Notes: generated from the sequence alone by a model not told the origin. Shown: positions 53,263-62,322, numbered from the stretch's first letter. The stretch: 64,000 nt of DNA from Palsa-504 sp963787645 (GCA_963787645.1 CAWBDS010000011.1:1116001-1180000), one strand, 5' to 3'. Numbers and translations: made by a program.

Positions 53263-53913
53263 ATGCCGTCAGGATTCCGCTGGACGACGTTCGACATGAC
53301 CAGCAGTCTCTCCGGAGACTGGCAGCAGGAGATCACCGCCACCGCCACCGACGCCGATTTCCGCCAGTTCCCGCGCACGCCGTTCCTGTCCCGAGAGGGT
53401 CCGAATGTGCAGCGCATCTACCGCGGCCGGGTGCACGCGCCCGAGGTGCGGCAGAATCTGCCCTGGCTGTACCGGCTCTATCGAGGCTCATTCCTCGACC
53501 TGGCCCGGAAAGTCTCGGATGAACCCGTCGTGGCCGCCTGCGACGACCGGTATGGCATCGTGCTCAACGTCCAGCGGGGTAGAGACATGCGGTTCGAGTG
53601 TCACATCGACTCCAACCCCCTGACCGGCCTGCTGTTTTGCACCGATCATCTAGCTGGAGCGGGCGGCGAGCTCGTGATCGCCCACGACCCGGACGCGACC
53701 GACGTCGAGACGACCGAGCGAGACTGCTCGGTGATCCGGCCCCACGCAGGCCACCTGATCTTCTTCGACGGCAGGCGGCACCCGCACTACGCCCGCCCGC
53801 TAGTGCTCGCCGCGGACGTCCGGATCGTCGCGGTCATGAACTTCTACACCGAGTCGCACCCGGAGTCGACCCGCCCGCAGGACCTCAACCTGCATCTCTT
53901 CGGCAGAGGTTAG
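53263..53913 (+). CDS. 2-oxoglutarate/Fe(II)-dependent oxygenase
   Basis: 216 residues with the double-stranded beta-helix core. Iron ligands: His114 and Asp116 (ECHIDSN) and a distal His near 173-175 (RRHPHYARPL); Arg178 would hold 2-oxoglutarate. GHLIFFDG and VAVMNFYTE are core strands. Prolyl-hydroxylase/SM-20-like. The ATG overlaps the stop of an upstream frame (TGATG), with AGG only two bases away, so the RBS is poor and translation may be coupled. Substrate unknown; a small molecule or peptide is likely. Confidence 0.8.
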   Translation: MPSGFRWTTFDMTSSLSGDWQQEITATATDADFRQFPRTPFLSREGPNVQRIYRGRVHAPEVRQNLPWLYRLYRGSFLDLARKVSDEPVVAACDDRYGIVLNVQRGRDMRFECHIDSNPLTGLLFCTDHLAGAGGELVIAHDPDATDVETTERDCSVIRPHAGHLIFFDGRRHPHYARPLVLAADVRIVAVMNFYTESHPESTRPQDLNLHLFGRG

Positions 53914-53967
53914 CGGCGGCCAGGGGGGCCAGCGAACCGGAGCGCGAACAACGAGGATCTATTTCAT

Positions 53968-54915
53968 CTACAGGATTACACAATAGGTTCCGTGCCCGTT
54001 CGGTAGATCCTCGGCAAGCCCAAGAACAGAGACATTCCACCGCTTGAGCAGGTTAGGGATCTCACCCGGAAGGAACCTCCGAGACAAAGCGCATCGAATA
54101 GTCGATCCCGCCTTCACGGTTACGTTCTCATCCAGCACGTTTGCCTGAAAGTCTTCTTTAAATCTGGCTAGCGACAAGATGGTCCTGGTATCAGGATTAA
54201 ACTCTGCGGTGAACGCCAGCATCCTCGCGGGCACACCGATCATCATAAGCGGATACAGAACACAATCCATATAGGTCTTCATTTGGTAAGGGCCCAGATA
54301 CGACGCTGCGCTGCGCTGCTCGTCGAATAGCGCGCAGCCAATGAGGAGACGCGCGCCCGCGCCGGCCAGGCTGCGTATTCCTTCTACTGCCCGTGATATT
54401 GACTCGACATTGCCGATGGTATTGCCGAGCAGGAAATATATACATTCATGCACCTCCGGGCGATGACATGATGCCTGCGTGAACGTACTCTCTATGTCGA
54501 ATAGTATCGAGTTGACCTGGATCTTCCGAACCAAACGCTTCATGTTTTGCCTGGCCAGCTCGGCCATATGCCCACTGTAGTCAATTGCGAGGTATTTGCT
54601 TGGCAGCCAGTTCGCCGCCGCCGACAAACGCTGCAGGAGCTCAGCGCTGTGGAGGCCATTTCCGGGTCCTACATCTGCTAGGGTTCTGATCGAATTCAAG
54701 TCCCGGCCCCAGACGTCCAGCAATAGCGACGACTCATCGGCTACGCTCCTGGTGAACTGGCTATATTCTTTCCTTAGCGCGTGTGCATTATAAGTTGCCG
54801 CCGCCTCTCCCACGTATGCGAACTTGCCCGGTATCGCAGCGCCGGATAGCGCTCTAATAAACGCTCGGAGCTGAGCCTCACCCTCAAAGCCCAGATTATG
54901 CCGAGGATCGCTCAA
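53968..54915 (-). CDS. EgtD-like SAM methyltransferase
   Basis: 315 residues of the Methyltransf_33 family (histidine N-alpha-methyltransferase fold). SAM motif TLADVGPGNGLHSAELL near 78-94, KYLAIDYSG, and the family-typical YFLLGNTIGNVE near 158-169. TTG start that overlaps the mnmA stop (TTGA). GC content is lower than in neighbours, suggesting transfer. No egtB or egtC lies near, so it is not part of an ergothioneine cluster; it may modify another amine or peptide. Confidence 0.82.
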   Translation of the reverse strand: MSDPRHNLGFEGEAQLRAFIRALSGAAIPGKFAYVGEAAATYNAHALRKEYSQFTRSVADESSLLLDVWGRDLNSIRTLADVGPGNGLHSAELLQRLSAAANWLPSKYLAIDYSGHMAELARQNMKRLVRKIQVNSILFDIESTFTQASCHRPEVHECIYFLLGNTIGNVESISRAVEGIRSLAGAGARLLIGCALFDEQRSAASYLGPYQMKTYMDCVLYPLMMIGVPARMLAFTAEFNPDTRTILSLARFKEDFQANVLDENVTVKAGSTIRCALSRRFLPGEIPNLLKRWNVSVLGLAEDLPNGHGTYCVIL

Positions 54916-56066
54916 GACTTATCGCTGCTTGGTTGAGAGGCCACGTTGTCCGCCCAGGAGCACGTTAAAAATACCCGGCCGACGGAGGAAGCCAGCGCGG
55001 ACGTGCTGCTGATGGTAGCGCTGCCCAGGACGGCGTCCCCGTCGTAGAGGACCGCGGCCTGGCCCCTGGCCACGCCGCGGGCCGGGCGGTGCAGGCGCAC
55101 GCGCAACTCGTCGCCGTCCAGCCGGGCCGTACACGGGTGCACCTCGCCGTGGGCGCGGAGCTGGACCAGACAGTCGAGGGGCTCGGCGGGCGGCGGGCAG
55201 CCGGTCCAGACCGGGCGCGTGGCGGCGATGTCGGTGACGTCCAGGGCCTCGGCGGGGCCGACGGTGACGGTTTTGGTCACTGGCTCGATGTCCAGCACGT
55301 AGCGGGGCTTGCCGTCCTCGGCGGGGGTGCCGACGCGCAGGCCGCGGCGCTGGCCGACGGTGAAGGCGTAGGTGCCGTCGTGCTCGCCGAGGACGGCGCC
55401 GGAGGTGTCGACGATCTGGCCGGGGGCCTGGCCGAGGTGCCGGGCCAGGAACGCCCTGGTGTCGCCGTCGGCGATGAAGCAGACGTCGTGACTATCGGGC
55501 TTGGCCGCCACGGCCAGGCCGCGGTCGGCCGCCTCGGCGCGGACCTGGGTCTTGGGCGTGTCGCCGAGCGGGAACCGGGCATGGGCCAGCTGGCCGGCGG
55601 TCAGGACGGCCAGAACGTAGGACTGGTCCTTGCCGGGATCGGCGGCGCGGTGCAGGACGCCGTCCACGATCCGGGCGTAGTGCCCGGTGCAAACGGCGTC
55701 GAAGCCCAGCGCCAGGGCCCGGTCCAGGACCGCGGCGAACTTGATCTTCTCGTTGCAGCGCAGGCACGGGTTGGGCGTGCGGCCCGCGGCGTACTCGGCG
55801 ACGAAGTCCTCGACCACGTCGTGGTGGAAGCGCTCGGCCATGTCCCATACGTAGAATGGGATGCCGATCACGTCGGCGGCCCGCCGGGCGTCCCGGGCGT
55901 CCTCCAGCGTGCAGCAGCCCCGGGCCCCGGTGCGGTAGGACTTCGGGTTCGCGGACAGCGCGAGGTGGACGCCGGTCACCTGGTGACCCGCGTCTGCCAT
56001 CCGAGCCGCGGCGGTGGCGGAGTCCACTCCGCCCGACATCGCCGCGAGCACCTTCAGTCCGCCCAT
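54912..56066 (-). CDS. mnmA: tRNA-specific 2-thiouridylase (C-terminal extension)
   Basis: 384 residues. P-loop SGGVDS at 11-16, catalytic Cys101 (NPCLRCNEKIKF) and Cys196 (DVCFIAD), and the C-terminal barrel. It puts sulfur on U34 of Lys/Glu/Gln tRNAs, using sulfur from the cysteine desulfurase next to it. The protein normally ends soon after LGSATIS; here about 30 unusual residues follow (STSALASS ... ), ending in the overlap with the methyltransferase. This marks the edge of the inserted block. Confidence 0.96.
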   Translation of the reverse strand: MGGLKVLAAMSGGVDSATAAARMADAGHQVTGVHLALSANPKSYRTGARGCCTLEDARDARRAADVIGIPFYVWDMAERFHHDVVEDFVAEYAAGRTPNPCLRCNEKIKFAAVLDRALALGFDAVCTGHYARIVDGVLHRAADPGKDQSYVLAVLTAGQLAHARFPLGDTPKTQVRAEAADRGLAVAAKPDSHDVCFIADGDTRAFLARHLGQAPGQIVDTSGAVLGEHDGTYAFTVGQRRGLRVGTPAEDGKPRYVLDIEPVTKTVTVGPAEALDVTDIAATRPVWTGCPPPAEPLDCLVQLRAHGEVHPCTARLDGDELRVRLHRPARGVARGQAAVLYDGDAVLGSATISSTSALASSVGRVFLTCSWADNVASQPSSDKS

Positions 56067-56113
56067 CGCCTCACAGGCTACGCGCCGCGAGCCACCGTTC
56101 CCACCGCGCGGCC

Positions 56114-56206
56114 GGCCGCTACCGCAACGACGTGCGGGACGACCTGGCCGGCGTGGTGCAGCAGGCGCTGGAGCCCACCCACGTCTCGGTATGGGTGCGG
56201 CGCGCC
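56114..56206 (+). pseudogene. C-terminal remnant of a membrane histidine-kinase-like protein
   Basis: About 30 codons in one frame read RYRNDVRDDLAGVVQQALEPTHVSVWVRR, given here as RNDVRDDLAGVVQQAL and EPTHVSVWVRR. This is the tail motif (LEPxHVSVW) of a group of actinobacterial membrane sensors. Nothing upstream of it remains, since mnmA begins 50 bases away on the other strand. The rest is lost. Confidence 0.45.
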
Positions 56207-56212
56207 TGCGGA

Positions 56213-57394
56213 TTAGCGGGCGGCGGCGCGGCGGGCGCGGTCGGTGACCTCGCCGATCACGGCGGCCAGGGCGTCGACGTCGTGCTGGGTGGAGGTGTGG
56301 CCGAGGGAGAAGCGCAGGGAGCCGCGGGCCCGGGAGTTGTCGGCGCCCATGGCCAGCAGCACGTGGCTGGGCTCGGCTACGCCGGCCGTGCAGGCCGAGC
56401 CGGTGGAGCAGGCGATGCCGTTGGCGTCGAGGAGCATGAGCAGGGCGTCGCCTTCGCAGCCGGGGAACGAGAAGTGGGCGTTGCCGGGCAGGCGGCCGGG
56501 GCCGGGCGGGGCGCCGTTGAGGACGGCGTTGGGGACGGCGGCCAGGACCTGGCGGACCAGGTTATCGCGGAGAGCGGTGAGGCGGGCGGCTTCGTCGGCG
56601 CGCTTGCGGGCGCTGCTGGCGGCCGCGACGGCGAAGGCTCTGATGCCCGCGGTGTCCAGGGTGCCCGAGCGGACCTCGCGCTCCTGGCCGCCGCCGTGCA
56701 GCACGGGGACCGGTTCCACACCGCGGGCCAGGATCAGGGCTCCGACGCCGACCGGGCCGCCGAGCTTGTGCGCGGACACGGCCAGCGCGTCGGCACCGCT
56801 GGCCGCGAAGTCGACCGGCAGCTGCGCGGCGGCCTGCACGGCGTCGGTGTGGAACGGGATGCCGAACTCGTGGGCCACCGCGGCCAGCTCGGCGACCGGT
56901 TGCACGGTGCCGACCTCGTTGTTGGCCCACATCACGCTGACCACGGCCACCTGGTCGCCGGCGCGGGCCAGCGCGGCGCGCAGCGCCTCGGCGGGCACGC
57001 CGCCGTCGGCGTCCACGCCGAGCCAGATGGCTTCGGCGCCCTGATGGTCCTCCAGCCAGCGCACCGAGTCGAGCACCGCGTGGTGTTCGACCGAGGTGGT
57101 CAGCACGCCGCGCCGGGGGCTGCCGTTCTGGCGCGCCCAGTACAGGCCCTTGACGGCCAGGTTGTCGGCCTCGGTCCCGCCGCTGGTGAAGACCACCTCG
57201 CTGGGCCGGGCACCGAACACCTCGGCCAGCTGCTCCCGGGACTCCTCCACCACCCGGCGGGCCCGGCGGCCCGCGGCGTGCAGCGAGGACGGGTTGCCGA
57301 GCCGGGCCAGCTCCTCGGTCAGGGCGGCGATCGCCTCGGGCCGCATGGGCGTGGTCGCCGCGTGATCCAGGTAGACGGTGTGCTGCGAGTTCAT
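56213..57394 (-). CDS. iscS: Cysteine desulfurase
   Basis: 393 residues, PLP enzyme of the NifS/IscS class. PLP lysine 210 in SAHKLGGP, and the sulfur-carrying Cys335 in STGSACTAG. YLDHAATTP and EHHAVLDS complete the family picture. It provides persulfide to MnmA, whose gene begins 147 bases downstream on the same strand, and perhaps Fe-S assembly. Gene next to mnmA is the conserved actinobacterial order. Confidence 0.95.
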   Translation of the reverse strand: MNSQHTVYLDHAATTPMRPEAIAALTEELARLGNPSSLHAAGRRARRVVEESREQLAEVFGARPSEVVFTSGGTEADNLAVKGLYWARQNGSPRRGVLTTSVEHHAVLDSVRWLEDHQGAEAIWLGVDADGGVPAEALRAALARAGDQVAVVSVMWANNEVGTVQPVAELAAVAHEFGIPFHTDAVQAAAQLPVDFAASGADALAVSAHKLGGPVGVGALILARGVEPVPVLHGGGQEREVRSGTLDTAGIRAFAVAAASSARKRADEAARLTALRDNLVRQVLAAVPNAVLNGAPPGPGRLPGNAHFSFPGCEGDALLMLLDANGIACSTGSACTAGVAEPSHVLLAMGADNSRARGSLRFSLGHTSTQHDVDALAAVIGEVTDRARRAAAR

Positions 57395-57447
57395 GACGGC
57401 CTACAGCCTAGCTGGGGTGCAGTTACAGATGTAACGGCCGAAATCGG

Positions 57448-58401
57448 CTACTGGCGCTTGCCGATCTCCTCCAGCAGCTGCGGGACCACCTTGAACAGGT
57501 CGCCGACCACCCCGAAGTCGGCCAGCTCGAAGATCGGGGCCTCGGGGTCCTTGTTGACCGCGATGATCGTCTTGGAGGTCTGCATGCCCGCCCGGTGCTG
57601 GATCGCGCCGGAGATGCCGATGGCCATGTACAGCTGCGGCGAGACCGTCTTGCCGGTCTGGCCGACCTGGAACTGGTGCGGGTACCAGCCGGCGTCGGTC
57701 ACCGCGCGGGACGCGCCGACCGCCGCACCCAGGGCGTCGGCCAGCTGCTCGATGACGCCGAAGCCTTCGGTGCCGCCGGTGCCGCGGCCACCGGAGACCA
57801 CGATCGAGGCTTCGGTCAGGTCCGGACGCTCGCCACGCTCGGCCACCACGCGGTTGGTCACCTTCGCGCCGGACGCCTCGGTGGCCAGCGAGACCGGGGA
57901 GATCTCGGCCGCGCCCGGCTCGGGCTCGGGCGCCACCGCGTTGGGCCGCATGGCCACGATCGGCGTGCCCCGCGTGACCCGGGAGTGGACGATGGTGGCG
58001 CCCCCGAAGATCGACTGCTCGGCGACCGGTCCGTCGTCACCGGGCTGCAGGTCCACCGCGTCGGTGAGCACCCCGGAGTCGATCTTGACCGCGAGCCGCC
58101 CGGCGACCTCCTTGCCCTGCGCGTTGCCGGCCAGCAGCACCAGCGCCGGGGACTTCTCCCGGACCAGCTGGGCCAGCAGGTCCACGGCCGGGGCGACGAC
58201 GTAGTCGTCGAACGCCGAGTCGGCGGCCACGTAGATCCGGGCCGCGCCGTACTCGGCGCAGCGCTCCCGGGCCTGCTCGGCCCCCGGCCCGGTCCACACC
58301 ACCGCGGGCTCGCCGAACCGGCGGGCCAGCGTGATCAGCTCCAGCGTGACCTTCTTGACGTCCTCGTCCACGTGCTCCGCGAGCACCAGGATCTCAGCCA
58401 T
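57448..58401 (-). CDS. etfA: Electron transfer flavoprotein alpha subunit
   Basis: 317 residues. Binds FAD in the C-terminal domain (GGRGTGG, ASRAVTDAGW, GQTGKTVSP, ISGAIQHRAG). It takes electrons from acyl-CoA dehydrogenases. Start ATG 58401 follows GAGGGGG; 13 bases after etfB. Symbol reflects a clear match. Confidence 0.97.
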   Translation of the reverse strand: MAEILVLAEHVDEDVKKVTLELITLARRFGEPAVVWTGPGAEQARERCAEYGAARIYVAADSAFDDYVVAPAVDLLAQLVREKSPALVLLAGNAQGKEVAGRLAVKIDSGVLTDAVDLQPGDDGPVAEQSIFGGATIVHSRVTRGTPIVAMRPNAVAPEPEPGAAEISPVSLATEASGAKVTNRVVAERGERPDLTEASIVVSGGRGTGGTEGFGVIEQLADALGAAVGASRAVTDAGWYPHQFQVGQTGKTVSPQLYMAIGISGAIQHRAGMQTSKTIIAVNKDPEAPIFELADFGVVGDLFKVVPQLLEEIGKRQ

Positions 58402-58414
58402 TCCTCGCCCCCCT

Positions 58415-59209
58415 CTAGATGAACTTCTGCGCGGCGAGGAACTCGGCGACCTTGACGCCGCCATCTCCCTCGTCCTTGACGATCGTGCCCGCCTGGCGGG
58501 GCGGCCGCTGGGCGAAGTCGACCACCTCGGTGCTCGCGCCGGCCGGTCCCACCAGCGCGGCGTCGATGCCCGCCTCGGCCAGGGTGAGCGTCTTCACCGG
58601 CTTCTTCTTGGCCGCCATGATGCCCTTGAACGACGGGTAACGCGGCTCGTTGATCTTCTCGACCACGCTGATCACGGCGGGCAGGGTGGACTCCACCTCG
58701 AAGTAGCCGTCCTCGGAGAGGCGGCGGATCTTCAGGTCCGAGCCGTCGATCTCGACCTTGCTGGCCAGCGAGACCTGCGGCACGCCGAGCCGTTCGGCCA
58801 GCATGGAGGCCATCACGCCCATCCGGGCGTCGGTGGACTCCGAGCCGCAGATGACCAGGTCGAAGCCGTCATCCTGGAGGACCTGAGCCAGCGCGTACGA
58901 GGTCGACAGGGCGTCCGAGCCGGCCAGGCCGTCGTCAAGCAGATGGATGGCCTGGTCGGCGCCCATGGACAGCGCCTTGCGGATCGACTCGGCGGCCTTG
59001 TCCGGGCCCATGGTCAAGATCGTGACCTCGGCGTCCTGGCCCGCCGCACGCTGGGCCTCGGCGATCCGCAGACCCTCCTCGATCGCGTACTCGTCAAGCT
59101 CGTTGATGAGCCCATCGACGGACGCGCGGTCCAGGGTTGAGTCCGCGGGCTTGAGCTTGCGCTCGGCCCAGGTATCGGGGACCTGCTTGACGCAGACGAC
59201 GATCTTCAT
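58415..59209 (-). CDS. etfB: Electron transfer flavoprotein beta subunit
   Basis: About 264 residues, with KIVVCVKQVPDTW start, and the AMP-binding ESTDARMGVMA block. Partner of etfA in the same operon. Two starts are possible: ATG 59209 (chosen, canonical N-terminus) and GTG 59218, which is very near a GGAGG. Electron acceptor for dehydrogenases such as the one at 18174. Confidence 0.96.
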   Translation of the reverse strand: MKIVVCVKQVPDTWAERKLKPADSTLDRASVDGLINELDEYAIEEGLRIAEAQRAAGQDAEVTILTMGPDKAAESIRKALSMGADQAIHLLDDGLAGSDALSTSYALAQVLQDDGFDLVICGSESTDARMGVMASMLAERLGVPQVSLASKVEIDGSDLKIRRLSEDGYFEVESTLPAVISVVEKINEPRYPSFKGIMAAKKKPVKTLTLAEAGIDAALVGPAGASTEVVDFAQRPPRQAGTIVKDEGDGGVKVAEFLAAQKFI

Positions 59210-59413
59210 AGGGGACACCGACCTCCTTCATTGCTCGCATACAGACTGCCAAACGGGGTATGGCTGCCCGCCACCGGGTCATACATCCACGTTACCGGCT
59301 GGTAGCTAGCGGTTGTTCGCCCAACGGCCAGCCGGCCGCTACCCAGACGTCGGCGCCTGGCGGTACCCGACTCAGTATCGTGGGGGAAACCCTCTCAGGG
59401 AGGAGGTGCTCAG

Positions 59414-60733
59414 TTGCCTCGGGTCACCGTGATCGGGACCGGCTATCTAGGACTCACGCACGCCGTCTGCCTCGCGGATCTCGGGCACGACGTGCTGGCC
59501 ATCGATATCGACGAGGACAAGCTCGCCAAGGCCGCGGGCGGCCAGGCGCCGTTCTTCGAACCCGGCCTGGAACCGCTGTTGCGCAAGAACCTGGACGCCG
59601 GACGGCTCCGGTTCACCACCTCGTTCGCCGAGGTGGGAGCGTTCGGCGAGGTGCACTTCCTGTGCGTGGGCACGCCCGAGGGCGCCGGCGGCCAGGCCGA
59701 CCTGAGCTACGTCGACGCGGCGGCCGACGCGCTGGCCCCGCACCTGGCCGGGCCGGCCCTGATCGTGGGCAAGTCGACCGTCCCGGTCGGCACCGCCCGG
59801 CGGGTGCTGACCCGGGTCCGGGCCGCGGCGCCGGCCGGCGGCCAGGTGGACCTGGCCTGGAACCCGGAGTTCCTGCGGGAGGGGCACGCGGTCGCCGACA
59901 GCCTGACCCCGGACCGGATCGTGGCGGGCGTCACGTCCGAACGGGCCGAGGCGCTGCTGCGGGAGGTGTACGCCCTGCCGCTGGCGGGCGGGGTGCCGCT
60001 GCTGGTCATGGACCTGGAGACGGCCGAGCTGGTCAAGGTGGCGGCGAACGCGTTCCTGGCCACCAAGATCTCCTTCATCAACGCCATGGCTGAGGTGTGC
60101 GAGGCGGCGGGCGCCGACGTGCTGCCGCTGGCCGAGGCGCTCGGCTACGACGCGCGGATCGGCCGCCGGTTCCTGTCGCCCGGGCTGGGCTTCGGCGGCG
60201 GCTGCCTGCCCAAGGACGTGCGCGCGTTCCGGGCCACCGCGTCGGCCCTGGGCGTCGATTCGGTGGTCGCCCTGCTGGGCAGCGTGGACGCGATCAACAT
60301 CGGGCGCCGGGAGCAGGTCGTCGCGCTGGCCCGGGAGGCCGCGGGCGGCACGCTGGACGGCGCGCGGGTGGCGGTGCTCGGCGTGGCGTTCAAGCCCAAT
60401 AGCGACGACGTGCGGGACTCGCCCAGCCTGGCCGTGTGCGGCCGGCTGCGGGAGCAGGGCGCGATCGTGTCGGCGCATGACCCGGTGGCCATGCCCAACG
60501 CGGCCCGACGGCGGCCCGACCTGCGCTACGCGGAGTCGGTGTTCGAGGCCGCGCAGGGCGCCGACCTGGTGCTGCACCTGACCGAGTGGGCGGACTACCA
60601 GGCCATCGACCCGGCCGCGCTAGGCCAGGTGGTGGCCCGGCGGGTCATCATCGACGCCCGCTGCGGCCTGGACGCCGGCCTGTGGGCCGACGCGGGCTGG
60701 ACGGTTCGCGTGCTCGGGAGACCATCGCCCTAG
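59414..60733 (+). CDS. ugd: UDP-glucose/GDP-mannose dehydrogenase family protein
   Basis: 439 residues. NAD-binding GTGYLGLTHAVCLADLGHD; STVPVGTA; the catalytic cysteine in GFGGGCLPKD near 263; VLGVAFKPNSDDVRDSP near 320. It oxidises a UDP-sugar (likely UDP-glucose) to the uronic acid for cell-wall or capsule glycans. TTG start, GGAGGAGG seven bases ahead. Its TAG shares a CTAG with the stop of purH on the other strand. Confidence 0.92.
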   Translation: MPRVTVIGTGYLGLTHAVCLADLGHDVLAIDIDEDKLAKAAGGQAPFFEPGLEPLLRKNLDAGRLRFTTSFAEVGAFGEVHFLCVGTPEGAGGQADLSYVDAAADALAPHLAGPALIVGKSTVPVGTARRVLTRVRAAAPAGGQVDLAWNPEFLREGHAVADSLTPDRIVAGVTSERAEALLREVYALPLAGGVPLLVMDLETAELVKVAANAFLATKISFINAMAEVCEAAGADVLPLAEALGYDARIGRRFLSPGLGFGGGCLPKDVRAFRATASALGVDSVVALLGSVDAINIGRREQVVALAREAAGGTLDGARVAVLGVAFKPNSDDVRDSPSLAVCGRLREQGAIVSAHDPVAMPNAARRRPDLRYAESVFEAAQGADLVLHLTEWADYQAIDPAALGQVVARRVIIDARCGLDAGLWADAGWTVRVLGRPSP

Positions 60734-62322
60734 TGGTAGAAGTGCCGGACGCCGGTGAAGTAGAGGCTGACGCCGGCGGCCTGGGCGGCGGTGACGGTCA
60801 GGTGGTCGCGGATCGAGCCGCCGGGCTCGGCGACCGCCGTGACCCCGGCTTCGGCCAAGATCTCGAAGCCGTCGGCGAACGGGAAGTACGCGTCGCTGGC
60901 CGCTACCGAGCCGGCCGCCCGGTCCCCGGCCCGCGCGACGGCCAGCCGGGCTGAGTCGACCCGGTTGACCTGGCCCATGCCCACGCCGACCGAGGCACCG
61001 CCGGAGGCGAGCAGGATGGCGTTGGACTTGACCGCGCGGCAGGCCTTCCAGGCGAAGGCCAGGTCGGCCAGCTGATCCGGGCCCGCGGCCGGGCCCGCCT
61101 TGAGCTCCCAGCGGGCCGGGTTGTCGCCGGGCTCGGCGACGTGGTTGACCGACTGGAGCAGCATCCCCCCGCTGACCGGCCGCCACTCCACGCCGGCCGC
61201 TTCCGGGGCGGCGCAGCGCAGCAGGCGGACGTTCTTGCTGGCCGACAGGATGTCCAGCGCCTCGTCCTCGAAGCCCGGCGCGACCACGACCTCGGTGAAC
61301 ACCTCGGCGACCTGGCGGGCCATGGCCGCGGTGACCGGGCCGTTGGCCGCGATGACCCCGCCGAAGGCCGAGCCCGGATCGCAGGCGTGCGCCTGGGCGT
61401 GGGCCTGCGCCAGGTCGGCGCCGATGGCGATACCGCACGGGTTGGAGTGCTTGATGATGGCCACGCACGGCTCGGCGAAGTCATAGGCGGCGCGCCGGGC
61501 CGCGTCCGCGTCGACGTAGTTGTTGTACGACATGGCCTTGCCGTGCAGCAGTTCGGCGGAGGCGATGCCCGACTGGACACTTGCACCTGTGGCCCGTTCG
61601 GCCATATAAAGGGCGGCCCGCTGGTGCGGGTTCTCGCCGTAGCGCAGGACATCAGCCCGGCGCCAGAGGGCCCCGGCCACCTGCGGCCAGCCACTGTCGC
61701 GGGCGACCTGGTCGGGCGCGTAGGCGGCGGCGAACCAGGACGCGACGGCGAGGTCGTACGCGGCGGTGCGGGCGAAGGCCTCGGCGGCCAGGCCGCGGCG
61801 CTGATCCACGGTGAAGCCGCCGTCGGCCACCGCGGCGAGCACGTCGGCGTACCGGGACGGGTCGATGACCACCGCCACCGAGCCGTGGTTCTTGGCCGCG
61901 GCGCGGATCATCGACGGGCCGCCGATGTCGACCTGCTCGACGCATTCCTCGGGGGTGGCGCCGGAGGCGACGGTGGCCTCGAACGGGTACAGGTTCGAGA
62001 CCAGCAGCTGGAACGGCTCGATGCCCAGGGTGTTCAGCTCAGCCTCGTGGCGGGGATTCGCGGTGTCGGCGAGCAGGCCCGCGTGCACCCGGGGATGCAG
62101 GGTCTTGACCCGGCCGTCGAGGCATTCGGGGAAGCCGGTGAGCTCCTCGACCGCGGTGACCGGCACCCCGGCCGCGGCGATCCGGGCCGCGGTGCTGCCG
62201 GTGGAGATGATCTCCACGCCGGCCTCGTGCAGCCCGGCGGCCAGTTCTTCCAGGCCGGTCTTGTCGTAGACGCTGATCAGTGCTCGCCTGATTTGGGCGC
62301 GCCTGATCGGGTTCCTGGTCAT
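60730..62322 (-). CDS. purH: Bifunctional AICAR transformylase/IMP cyclohydrolase
   Basis: 530 residues. N-terminal IMP cyclohydrolase (SVYDKTGLEELA; RVKTLHPRVHAGLL); C-terminal AICAR transformylase (RYGENPHQRAALY, KHSNPCG, PFADGFEILAEAG). The final two steps of purine synthesis. Its ATG overlaps the purN stop (62319-62322). Confidence 0.98.
   Translation of the reverse strand: MTRNPIRRAQIRRALISVYDKTGLEELAAGLHEAGVEIISTGSTAARIAAAGVPVTAVEELTGFPECLDGRVKTLHPRVHAGLLADTANPRHEAELNTLGIEPFQLLVSNLYPFEATVASGATPEECVEQVDIGGPSMIRAAAKNHGSVAVVIDPSRYADVLAAVADGGFTVDQRRGLAAEAFARTAAYDLAVASWFAAAYAPDQVARDSGWPQVAGALWRRADVLRYGENPHQRAALYMAERATGASVQSGIASAELLHGKAMSYNNYVDADAARRAAYDFAEPCVAIIKHSNPCGIAIGADLAQAHAQAHACDPGSAFGGVIAANGPVTAAMARQVAEVFTEVVVAPGFEDEALDILSASKNVRLLRCAAPEAAGVEWRPVSGGMLLQSVNHVAEPGDNPARWELKAGPAAGPDQLADLAFAWKACRAVKSNAILLASGGASVGVGMGQVNRVDSARLAVARAGDRAAGSVAASDAYFPFADGFEILAEAGVTAVAEPGGSIRDHLTVTAAQAAGVSLYFTGVRHFYH

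Noticed and set aside
53968..54915. Ergothioneine cluster (egtD)
   Set aside because: The methyltransferase belongs to the family, but no EgtB, EgtC, EgtA or EgtE gene is near.
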